From: Udeniomyces pyricola
Lineage: Eukaryota; Basidiomycota; Tremellomycetes; Cystofilobasidiales; Mrakiaceae
Assembly (NCBI GenBank): GCA_039545295.1
Contig: BCIK01000012.1
Coordinates: 310,001-374,000 of the forward strand
Direction: 5' to 3'
DNA length: 64,000 bases
Shown in pieces: positions 34,033 through 44,600 of this stretch. The position numbers were made by a program, and so were the translations under genes. The first letter of the stretch is position 1. Each line of letters begins with the position of its first letter. The notes beneath the pieces are model-generated. The model saw only the letters and a program-made list of their open reading frames with translations. It had not been told where the DNA came from and ran no database searches.

Positions 34033-35215
34033 TTACATGCCCTTAGCCCAGTCACCAGCCGCGAAGAATGCTTGCAGCTCCCGTACATGCTGCTCCATAG
34101 CCGAAACATAGACAGAGAGCTCCGATTCGACTGAGAAAAAAAATCATAGAACCAGATACAAGTAAATACGTATCAGCACCACGAAATGTGGTGAGGCGCA
34201 GCTAACGTCTGCTGTAGATCGCGTGCGACTGAGGCTTGTGGGTTAACTGGTTGACTCACCATTCTGCTGAGAATTTCCAAGCCGCGACATAAAGTCCTTT
34301 CTCGATGGAGAAGCCTTGAGAGCCAGCTGAATACGAGTAAGATGGAGCAGAAAGATCGCGTCAGAGTCTGACCCATAGTCTATCTAGAGCACCGAAAAAG
34401 GGAGAGGAGAAGACTCACGCCAACCACCGGCCGGACGAGAGCATTATGTAAGGGCTTGAGACTTTCCTCATAGGCTTGCTTGAAGCTGGCCGAAAGGGTC
34501 TCATCTGGGTGGTTAAGCGTCCGTCGAAAGCCGATTGAGAGGAATTCGAGCGCGCGAAGGAGCCAGAGAAGTCCGTACGACGCCATTCGCTCATTGGGCT
34601 TATCACCCGGCTTGCCTTCATGGGCGACCATCTGCGGACAAGATAATGGAATGGGTGGAAATAAGGAGCGATCAGAGCGTGCAGCGACAAGAGACGAATG
34701 GTGTGTGATTGGCTGTTAAATTGCACCTTTTGCAGCGTGGCGGCCTCGACGGGGAAGTCTTCAAGCTCGGGCTGGATGTATTCAACCGCCCGCCGGATAT
34801 CGGACTTAAAGGAGTTGAAGGCGATGCCTTGAAGAGACACGTCAAGCAGCTGGATCAATCCATTCGCGGCGGCGAGGAAAGGAGCAGTAGGAATGCCGTC
34901 GGAAGACGCTTTGACGTCTTGGAACTTCTGTGGATCGAGGAGGGAAGAGCAAGGGAGTATAAGGGTCAACCAGCCGTCGGGTTGAGAGTTAATGCGGGGC
35001 TGAGATCGTGTGACGATATGCAGGAGAAAGGAGAGTATGGCGGAGGGCCTGACGGTCGACAAGGACGGAAAGACAACGGGTTGAAGAGAGGACAATGTGG
35101 AGGACGACTGTCGGGCAACGCCGACGGAAGGTCCAGAGTGGGCAGGCCGCGCTGAGCTGATCACGTCTGACGCTAGACGTACAGTAGGAATGGAGGAGAA
35201 AACGGTTGTGGACAT
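34033..35215 (-). CDS. Glycolipid transfer protein (GLTP fold)
   Basis: Cytosolic protein that moves glycosphingolipids or related sphingolipids between membranes; fungal relative HET-C2. Model complement(34033..34130, 34260..34326, 34419..34631, 34727..34927, 35183..35215), 203 residues, close to the usual 208-209. Blocks: IPTAPFLAAANGLIQLLDV, the alpha-2 region FNSFKSDIRRAVEYIQ, ASYGLLWLLRALEFLSIGF, AYEESLKPLHNALVRPVVG, LALKASPSRKDFMSRLG. By alignment from memory with human GLTP, Asp48, Trp96 and His140 are kept. The positions of Asn52 and Lys55, which contact the sugar, are Ala and Tyr (D-I-R-R-A-V-E-Y). The headgroup specificity may therefore differ, for example towards another sphingolipid. 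The start is set by a short 33-base first exon with a gtacgt donor. An open frame through intron 1 is not coding. Confidence 0.9.
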
Positions 35216-35974
35216 GTTGGATACCCCGAAATAGCAGTGGATGGTGATGGTTGTGAGAAACCAACGCCCTGGTCTTTTCACTGTTCTCAAACAAGGGACT
35301 TGTACGGGCAGAGAACAAGGAGAAAAGAACAAGGCAAAGTTAGAGCGGAACGTCGAACAAGGCCGGCTCGACGCGTCCCAGATCCAGCAAGGGATCATCG
35401 ATGATCAGGGCGCAACAACTTAAGTTGGCCATGTAATAGCTAACAGTGCGACACTCAGCGCACGCATAATCCACACGAGCGATTATCAAACGCTCATAGT
35501 ACTCCAACTTTCTATCTCAAAGGTCACAGAGGGCATAAACGCGATTTGATAGCTAATGACGAGGGTGAATCATCCAAATCTCGTCATGATGAAGGAGCAA
35601 GGGATGAGCCAAGCAGACAAGCTGCTAGTGGTCAACCGTAGCAGTACTCAGCACTGTATCACGCTCTACTACTGTGCAGGACACAGATTCGCGAGGCTAT
35701 AGAACCCAGAGGTCGAAAAAGAGATCCTCTTGAATGAATCTGTAAGTGAGAGTCGTCAACGAGATCGCGTAAAAAGAAGAAGGTCAGCTTCAATCGCCAA
35801 CAATCTTGTCTGACTGATCCCACGGACAGGTCAAGCTCGCGTACACAGTCACGTCGGATCCGAGACGATATGGGGCTGATGCGTTTTAACGAACCGTTGC
35901 GGATATTGACACGCTGAGGAGCGCCGTTGATGGACCCAATTGCGGGTGTCTCTAGTCGGAATGCGACCTGAAGA
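35216..35974. other. Intergenic, no gene seen
   Basis: 759 bases between the GLTP start and the stop of the small membrane protein, both leftward. The GLTP promoter must be in the right-to-left upstream part. Base composition is even, without long tracts, unlike most spacers here. Frames such as that at 35659-36114 overlap the small gene in another frame and show no family features. A weak additional gene cannot be excluded. Confidence 0.45.
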
Positions 35975-36229
35975 TTACTCGCGCTTCTTGTCTGAGAGAC
36001 GGCTCTTTTCGAGCTCCTGACGGAGCAGTAAGCGGAATGTCGTCCACGAAGCACTGGCGGATAGAACGAGCGCCGACGCCCAGACAAAGGCCCAGATTGA
36101 ACCGATGCTGGCATATAGCAAACCGAGCAAAGTCAAGGTGACGAGGAGGTGGAGGAGGAGCTGCATGGACGTCGCTTCGGGTTCGGCCGTGGGTTGGATG
36201 GTTGGCAAGACAGGGCGGATGGGTGGCAT
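35975..36229 (-). CDS. Small two-helix membrane protein, possibly Pkr1-like
   Basis: Intronless frame of 84 residues. Residues 1-20 are Pro-rich (MPPIRPVLPTIQPTAEPEA). Two hydrophobic helices follow (LLLHLLVTLTLLGLLYASI and IWAFVWASALVLSASASW), then a charged tail (RQELEKSRLSDKKRE) ending in lysines and arginine. Spacing of the helices and the ending with an E-L-E-K motif resemble Pkr1, the ER assembly factor for the vacuolar ATPase, but the usual N-terminal block with TPG is not seen, so this is a suggestion only. It is divergent with Snc1, which lends no functional support. Stop codon at 35975; a spliced 3' extension is possible (gtaatc just before the stop). Confidence 0.5.
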   Translation of the reverse strand: MPPIRPVLPTIQPTAEPEATSMQLLLHLLVTLTLLGLLYASIGSIWAFVWASALVLSASASWTTFRLLLRQELEKSRLSDKKRE

Positions 36230-36983
36230 GACTGATACGGACGTGTGTACGGGCGATTGTGGGGAGATGAGTTTTGGTAAGAAAAATAGATAGTAGGTGA
36301 AGGAATGACAGATGGATCACGTTCTTGGGTGATGAGTGTGAATGATCTGATATGTAAGCTGAAACTTGGTCGATGGTCGATCACAACCTCGACAAGGCCT
36401 GATTACACTGCCTCGCACAGCCTCGCAGCAATCGCTTCCCACAGCTTCGAAGCTTCCCACTCCCAGCAACTCCCAGTCGCTCCCAGTCCCATCGCAAGTA
36501 GCAGCTCCAGTCTCCCCTTCCCAACAGCAGCTCGACGTCCCCTTCGTGGCCCCTCTCGAACCACGACTCTTCAGCGATTGCCCCTCTCTGTCCCTCCCGC
36601 CCGTTCAAACCCTCACTTCCCGTTACACCACCACCGCTATGTAAGCCTTCGGTCTATGACTTGCTCTGCCTATCGCATCAAAATACCTTCTCCTCCCTAT
36701 AATCACCCACCCAATCTTGAGCGTGACGAACCCCTCGGCGAATCCGGCTCCCTATCCTCCATCCATTCCGGCCTGTCCTCGTCACCCTACTCGCTCTGTG
36801 CTGTCTACCGCAGACGTGTATCTTTCAGCAAGGAACGACGTCTTCTATCGGGCCCACTTCCGATCCCTCCCTCACTGGTCATCACCTGCTCACATTGAGA
36901 CGCTGCCTTTCCCAAGATGCGACCGCTGATGCCGTCGCTTCAATCCCTTAATTGCTTCCTCATCTCTGGGGCTCTCATCGTTC
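36230..36983. promoter_or_regulatory. Divergent promoter and long leader of Snc1
   Basis: 754 bases between the small membrane protein (leftward) and Snc1 (rightward). From about 36390 to 36980 the + strand is C/T-rich with repeated ctcccag/cccagt motifs at 36465-36495, typical of a long fungal 5' leader. A leader intron is possible: gtaagc occurs at 36641, with several later AG acceptors. Upstream ATGs (36305, 36366) start short frames that do not fit any family. Confidence 0.5.
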
Positions 36984-38027
36984 ATGTCCGCCGATACTGC
37001 CAGGTCCGAGCCTTATGGTGAGTGCTTTCCGTCCTGTATCTGCGCTACAGGAGCCGGGAATGACGATGAGGCCTGGCCTAACCAGATGCATCTTCAACCG
37101 CCATTTAGATCCGTATATCCCTCAGGGAGGAAGCTCCACTAACCCCACGGGGGCTGCCCGACCCCCTCAGGCCGGCGGTAACGCCAAGGTGCGCCAAAGA
37201 TCGACGACCTTGAATGAAAGGTCCTGTCCCAGAGTTTAACGCTGAAGTCCTGTCTTATTGATTGGAACATACCCGTTTCTCTGTTTGCGCATTGTTGCCC
37301 TACCTTGCGTCATCGTTAATCATCTCTATTCCTCTCGACGTACTCCATCGACTACTTGACCCATCCAGACCGCTGCCATCCAGAAGCAGATTGATGAGAC
37401 CCAGGACGTGATGAGGGAGAACATTCAGCGGGTTGCCGAGCGAGGCGAGAGGCTCGATGCGCTGCAGGACAAGACGTAGGCATTCCCCGAACCACAGTCT
37501 CGGCTGGGAGTCCAGCATAGGCTAGGCACTCCGAACGGTGTCCACGTGAACGCAAATACTGACCGCATATATCAACAATGCTCCTCTCGCGATCTTGTAG
37601 TGATAACTTGGCGGTCTCTGCTCAGGGCTTCAGGAGAGGTGCCAACCGAGTCCGAAAGGCCATGTGAGTTACCAACGCTTTGCGTATTGACTATGGGGTT
37701 ATGAACATTGCTAATGTGTAACTGGATCCCTGTACTGGGCCATGGTAGGTGGTGGAAGGACACCAAGATGAAGATCATGTAAGTGATCACCTCTGCGTTC
37801 TGTCGGATACCCTGACACCTGTCGAGTTTGATGATTGACCATCTTCCCTCTGTTCCATTTAGCATCGCCGTTGGAGTATGCATCTTGATGTGAGTTGTGC
37901 TGAATCAGCTCATCTTCATGGACGCGTGTGATTTGACCCGACTAGAGCTCGCTCTGACTTCGTCTTTTCTCTATGTTGCAGCATCATCATTGTTGTTCCC
38001 ATTGTCAAGGCGGTCCAGAACAAGTAG
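36984..38027 (+). CDS. SNC1: Synaptobrevin, exocytic R-SNARE (Snc1/2)
   Basis: Vesicle SNARE for fusion of post-Golgi and endocytic vesicles with the plasma membrane. Model join(36984..37017, 37109..37188, 37369..37475, 37601..37663, 37749..37778, 37863..37889, 37982..38027), 128 residues, phases consistent. Residues 1-38 form a short disordered head ([19 protein letters not shown]). The SNARE helix runs from [20 protein letters not shown] to [20 protein letters not shown], with the ionic-layer Arg in AERGERLD. The juxtamembrane WWKDTKMK is followed by the C-terminal anchor [20 protein letters not shown] and three or four luminal residues. A Cys at the start of the anchor could be palmitoylated, as in yeast Snc1 (inference). 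Seven exons for 128 residues, with exons of 27 and 30 bases, shows how intron-dense this genome is. Confidence 0.97.
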
Positions 38028-38675
38028 AACCTGAGGGGAAAATGATGCGATCCTCGGGTCGTCTGCTTGTGCCTGCCTTTTTCTGTCTGGATCTTTCTGC
38101 TCGATACGTTTGAGTTTCTGTTTCCTTCGTTGTTATGGTTTCTTTTCTTTTCTTATGTTTTTGTTACTTTGTTTACCTTACTCTCCATCGAACTTTACAA
38201 TGTACCGTTCTGTTTGTGTCGATATGCCAGCGGACCAGCGACATAACTTAGAGGCGAAGAGCAGACAGCGATATCATATATGTTGAATAGAAGCCGACGC
38301 GAAACCCAAACGCGTCCGTTGAAATCCAGGCGTCGCGTCAAACATGCAACGATCTTGCTTTGTGACCTGAACTTGCGCTCATCATTCAACAAGTCCTTCT
38401 CCCTTCGTCGCCCTGTCCATCCGCGCTCTTTCTCCGGCATAGTCTCTCCTTCTGCTGTCTTTGTCTCTCCGTTCCAACTCTACCTCGGTCAAAAAGTCAT
38501 CCACACACTCTCCCTCTATTCATCAGCCGAGCTCTCTCTTTTACAGTCTCTTCCACTCTTGCATCGATTGGCTACCAAAAGACCACAACACCACTCTGAG
38601 CGGCCATAGCCACTCGCTCCCTCCCTTTCACCTCCCTTTTCAACCCCGTGTTCATTCACCTTTGCTCTCATTGGC
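38028..38675. other. Snc1 3' region and Pol2 promoter
   Basis: 648 bases. T-rich sequence at 38120-38180 fits the Snc1 3' end. Two copies of acgcg/cgcgt occur at 38298-38313 and 38332-38338. In yeast, ACGCGT (MCB) sites drive S-phase replication genes; aaacgcgt at 38309-38316 contains a full ACGCGT, which would suit Pol2, but one site can occur by chance. Pyrimidine-rich leader follows up to 38675. Confidence 0.5.
38309..38316 (+). promoter_or_regulatory. Possible MCB-type site (ACGCGT) upstream of Pol2
   Basis: The sequence aaacgcgt lies about 360 bases upstream of the Pol2 ATG. ACGCGT is the binding core of MBF, the G1/S factor that activates DNA replication genes in ascomycete yeasts. Whether this basidiomycete uses the same code is not shown. 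A single palindromic hexamer is weak evidence. Confidence 0.3.
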
Positions 38676-41600
38676 ATGCCTCCTCGAAATCCCACCTTTG
38701 GTCTCACCTCGTCACGTGGTCGAGGGCGCGGTCGCGGCGGTGGAGGAGGGTCCAACACGCATTTCACCGGCAACAAACGAGGCTCCTGGCAAAAGCGCGG
38801 CGGGGGAAATAACAGTGGCGGAGGCGGTAAAGATGCTGGCTCAGTCGTGCTCGACAGAGGAGACGATGGTAATGCAGCAGCAGAGAAGTTTGAAGAGGTT
38901 CGGATCAAGGACGAGATTGATGAGAAAATGGGCTTCTGGCGGTGGGAAGGTGGGGGCGGTGGTGGGGTTGATGGAAGTGGGGACGAGAAGGTTGGCTGGC
39001 TCGTCAACATGCATCAGGTGAGTTTGTGTACCGTATCGAGTCCTGGATGAATAGTACCTCAATGGCTACCTTGGTGACAGGGTGGATTACCATGCCTCAG
39101 AAGAGTCTTCTATACGCTGCCCCTCGATCGAGATGAGAACTGACCCCGGACTGTGCTACGATGACTTTCCCGATCCTCTTGCCTCGCTTGTCCTCCTCAG
39201 ACGCTTGTCCAGAACGAATCGATACCAGGAGGTCAGGCAGCGATTGACTTGTACTTCATCCAAGATAATGGAGGCATGTTCAAGTCGACTGTTCCTGTTG
39301 AGCCATATTTCTACGTGGGCGTGAAGGTAAGTTCAGCTTTCCGGTGGTCTGCTGCGCTCCGCCGTCAGAGATAACATTGTCGGACTAATTAAGCATTGTG
39401 GTGTTTGTAGATCGGATCCGAAACTATCGTCGAGGAGTGGCTGATGAAAAAATACGAAGGACTGGTCACCCGAGTCTCTCGTCATCAAAAAGAGGATCTT
39501 AAGCTCGTATGTCTTCCGTAGTCGCTCTCTTTTTTCTTGCTCCAGAAGGAGTGCACGCAACTACAGTCATAGCTGACCCTGAACACTCACCCTAACTATC
39601 TGTCTTTCTCTTGTACCGCCGTTATGCGCGCTCAGCCAAACCATCTGCTTGGTCATCGCCCAACCTTTCTCCGGCTCACCTTTCAAAACACGGCTGACCT
39701 GTTCTCGGTCCGACGCGAGATCGTGCCGCTAGCGTTGGCAAATCGATCCAAACTCTCGGCTGTCGATGCCTATGCAGAGGTTGTCCAGGCAACGATGTCT
39801 GTCGAGGTGGATGCTGAGTTCGGTGCGGTGGGCGAGGGATCGAGTTGGGCAGGAGCTGAGGAAGGTGCAGGACGACGCAAAGGGAGAGATCTCGACCCAA
39901 GCGAGTGCTTGACCGATGTTCGAGAGTACGATATCAACTATTACCAGCGAGTTGCCATTGATTTAGGTACGGCCTGTTCCATTGGTTTCGTAGCGATTGG
40001 ATTGGGGCTCTTGACTGTTGTGTGTGCTTATTGACCATCGGCTCATGCTGCTCTTGTTTCGTTCGTGAATTTCCAGATATCCGAGTCGGTCTCTGGTATA
40101 CTGTGCTGTCATTTCAAGGCACCATTTCCCTCACCAATATACCTGAGCGGGTCAAGCGAGCCGAGCCCGTCGTTATGGCGTTCGATATTGAGACCTCCAA
40201 GGCACCCCTAAAGTTCCCCGTCAAGGAGATCGATCAAATCATGATGATCTCGTACATGGTCGATGGCCAGGGCTACCTTATCACGAACCGTGAAATCGTC
40301 AGCGAAGACATCGAAGACTTTGAATACACGCCCAAACCCGAATACGAAGGGCCGTTCATCATCTTCAATGAACCGGACGAGGTAAGTCATCAAGCTGTGC
40401 TTGCACGTCATGCCTGAAGTTGGTTGGTTGACATTGTACCACTGCCCATTCGTTTTTTTTTACCTCGCCCACTTGTTGCATCAGCCGGCTCTCATTCGAC
40501 GCTGGTTCGAGCACATCCGAGACGTCAAGCCTACTGTTATGGCCACCTTCAACGGAGATGCCTTTGACTTTCCTTTTGTTGAAGCCCGTGCTAACGTTCA
40601 CGGCATCAGCATGTTCAACGAGATTGGCTTTGCACGTGACTCTGAAGACGAGTTCAAGTCGAGGTCTTGCGTCCACATGGATTGCTTCCGGTGAGTCGTA
40701 ATCGGTGGTTGGATCGCATCTGAGGTATCATACAGGCTGATCCTATGTTATATGTGTCTATCTCCCATTTTCCTCGTCAGATGGGTCAAGAGAGACTCGT
40801 ACCTTCCGCAGGGGTCTCAAGGTCTCAAGGCTGTCACGACCTACAAGCTCGGCTACCAACCGATCGAGCTTGATCCAGAACTCATGACTCCGTTCGTTGA
40901 TCCCGTTCATCGACATCCAACCTTGCTTGCAGCGTGGAAACATGACTAGTCGCTAATAACCCTTCCTTTCCTTGCTTCATCATGGGACCACGTTAATGAT
41001 ATCCTTCTTTAATCATCAGTTACGCTATCGAGCAGCCTCAGATTCTCGCGCAATATTCCGTGTCGGATGCGGTCGCGACCTACTATCTGTACATGACCTA
41101 TGTCCATCCCTTCGTCTTTTCTCTCTGCAACATCATTCCTCTCAACCCGGACGAGGTCCTTCGAAAGGGCTCCGGCACCCTTTGTGAAACACTGTTGATG
41201 GTAAGCTTTCGTCTTCGCATAATCCCACCCCTGTGTAAGCCAGATTGCAGTGGGAGCAAGGAGATTCTCACCTCTTCCCGTTGACTTGTAATCACACGTC
41301 TTGATTCCTCAGGTCGAGGCCTACAAGGGAGAAATCATCATGCCGAATCGATACGAGGAACCCCATCTCAACACCTACGAGGGTCACCTTCTGTCGTCAG
41401 AGACCTATGTTGGTGGTCACGTCGAGGCTCTCGAAGCGGGCGTCTTTCGAAGCGACATCCCCACGCAGTTCAAAGTCACACCTGATGCTCTGCAAGGGGT
41501 GAGTGCCTTCTTCCTTTGACGTCACGTGAGCTCTCAACCTATTGACTACACGCTCACGCCCAATCGCTGATCTGTATTGAAATCTCCCTCTCAGCTCATC

Positions 41601-44600
41601 AACGATCTCGACGCCGCGCTCGAGTTTAGTATCAAGGAAGAGGGTCATCTCAAGCTCGAGGACGTCACCAACTACGACGAGGTCAAGGGCCAGATCCAGT
41701 CGGCCCTGGAAGAGCTTCGAGACAACCCCTCGCGAATGGACAAGCCACTCATCTACCATCTCGACGTCGCCGCCATGTACCCGAACATCATGTTGTCAAA
41801 TCGGCTCCAGCCAGATTCAATCGTCGACGAAGCCATGTGTGCTACATGTGACTTCAACCGGCCCGACAAGACGTGCGATCGTCGGATGGAGTGGGCCTGG
41901 CGAGGCGAATACTTTCCAGCCAAGCGGGACGAGTTCAACATGGTCAAGAATGCCCTCGAACAAGAGTCGTTCCCGCCCAAGTGGGCTAAAGGACCTCCTC
42001 GCCGGTTCATCGACCTTAGTCCTGCGGAACAGTCCGCGTTGTTGGAGAAGCGGCTCGGCGACTATTCACGCAAGGTTTATCGCAAGACTCACGAGACCAA
42101 AATCATCACGAAAGAAGCCATCGTCTGCCAACGTGAAAATCCGTTCTATATCGATACCGTCCGAGCGTTCCGAGATCGACGTTACGAATACAAGGGCCTC
42201 CATAAGACCTGGAAGAAGAACCTCGACGGTGCGCTTTCTGGTGGAGTCCTTGCCGAAATCACCGAGGCCAAAGGCATGATTGTCATCTATGACTCGCTTC
42301 AACTCGCACACAAATGTATTCTCAACTCCTTTTACGGCTACGTCATGCGGAAGGGCGCGCGTTGGTACTCGATGGAGATGGCTGGTATCACTTGCCTCAC
42401 GGGCGCGACAATCATTCAGATGGCTCGGCAGCTCGTCGAACAGATCGGTCGTCCGCTCGAACTCGACACTGATGGAATCTGGTGCATGCTGCCCGGCGCC
42501 TTCCCCGAGGACTTCAACTTTCAGCTCGCCAACGGCAAAAAATTCGGCGTCTCGTACCCGTGCACGATGCTCAACCATCTCGTCCACGCTCAATTCACCA
42601 ACCACCAGTATCACGACCGCAACCCAACGACAGGACGATACGAGATCCACTCGGAAAACTCCATCTTCTTCGAGCTCGATGGGCCGTACAAGGCCATGGT
42701 TTTGCCGAGTTCCAAGGAGGAAGATAAGCTTCTTAAAAAGCGGTACGCCGTCTTCAACCACGACAACACCCTCGCCGAGCTCAAGGGATTCGAGATCAAG
42801 CGCCGAGGCGAGCTTCAACTCATCAAGATCTTCCAGGGTCAAATCTTTGAAAAGTTCCTGCTGGGTACGACGACCGAGGAGTGCTATGCCGCCGTCGCTC
42901 AAGTCGCCGACCAATGGCTCGACGTGCTGCAGTCGAAGGCGTCGAGCCTCGAGGATGAGGAGCTCGTCGAGCTCATCGCCGAAAACCGATCCATGTCCAA
43001 AACACTCGCCGAATATGGCGCCCAGAAGTCGACCTCAATTTCGACCGCCCGTCGACTTGCAGAGTTCCTCGGTGACCAAATGACCAAAGACAAAGGTCTC
43101 GCCTGCAAGTTCATTATCTCGGCTAAGCCATACGGCGCGCCTGTCACCGAGCGAGCCGTCCCCGTCGCCATCTTTGACGCTGAGTCAGCCGTCAAGAAAC
43201 ATTTTCTCCGCAAGTGGCTCAAGGACAACTCGTGAGAATTTGTTTTGCGTTTCCTGTTGCCTTTGCTGCTTCTCTTGACTTGCGCAGAATCCTGATGTAC
43301 CCACTGTGGCATGTTACCCCTTTCGCCGCTTTAGCCTTGTCGATTTTGATCTTCGGTCCATCCTCGACTGGGCCTACTACACTGAACGACTCGGTTCGGT
43401 TATTCAAAAGCTCATCACTATCCCCGCCGCGCTCCAAAAAGTTGCAAACGTAAGTGACAAGTTCATACAATAGCCTTATGCTTCTTCCTTCACCTTCATC
43501 GTGATCTTGCTCTTGTTTTGCCCTGTGCGTGTACCGCCTACACAATAAGACATGTCCGTTACTTACACATGCCTCCCTCCCCCCCCCCTCTCCCCTCCCC
43601 TTCCCCTTCCTTCTAGCCTGTCCCACGAATCCGTCACCCCGACTGGCTTCACAAGCGAGTGGCTGCCAAGGAGGACAAGTTCCAGCAACACAAGCTCACC
43701 GACATGTTTGCCCGCATGAAGGCCGACGCACCTGTTGCCGATCCTGACATGGAAGATATGGGACGCCCGAACCGCGTTCCCAAGATCAACCCGGCACTCC
43801 GTCATCTCGCGACCGTCACCCGCAAAGGCAAAGGCAAAGCATCGGCGATGATCGAGGAAGTAGTCGACGAGGAGCTGCCAGACTACCAAGTTGATTGGTC
43901 TGGTCATCTACGCGTCAAGCGAAAGCAGTGGAGGAAGCAGCTGGAGGAGAGAGCCATGGCAAGAGCCTCTGGTGGGTTTGGAGGCAGAAATCCGGCTAAC
44001 GGTACCGTCACGTCCATGTTCCGCCAAAGGACGCAAGGCCTCAGCTCGCTCGCGTGGGAGGTCATCTCGGTCTCGCCCACCGCCCGTCCCGGCATGTTCA
44101 ATCTGTGGCTTTCCATCGATGGTGCCTTCCAGAAGCTTAAGCTCCGAGTCCCACGTCAGTTTTACCTCAACCTTCGTGCACAACCCGAGAAGGGCACGTT
44201 CCTACCTCAGTACCAGACCGAATCGCTCGTCCGTACCCTTCCTCGAAACCACCCATGCCAACATCTCTACCGAATCACTGTCGACGAAGATCTTTACGTG
44301 GAGGGAGAGTCTCATTTCTCGAATCTGATCAACAACCCGAACGTCGATGGCGTGTACGAGCTCCAGGTAAGATGCGCCGCGGTTTGACTATTTGCTTGCT
44401 TGAGTGGCCCAGATGGGGGTCTTGAGCTGATCAATCACCGCGTTGCTCATGCATCTTGTCTGTCGGTCACGATCTCTGACTCACGATCACAGGTTCCCCT
44501 CGTCGTCCGAGCTCTCCTTTCACTCGGTACAAGCTGCACGGTTGACAAGTCGGTCAAAGGTGGCCTTAACCGAGGTCTCGATCGCGGTTTCGACCTCCAC

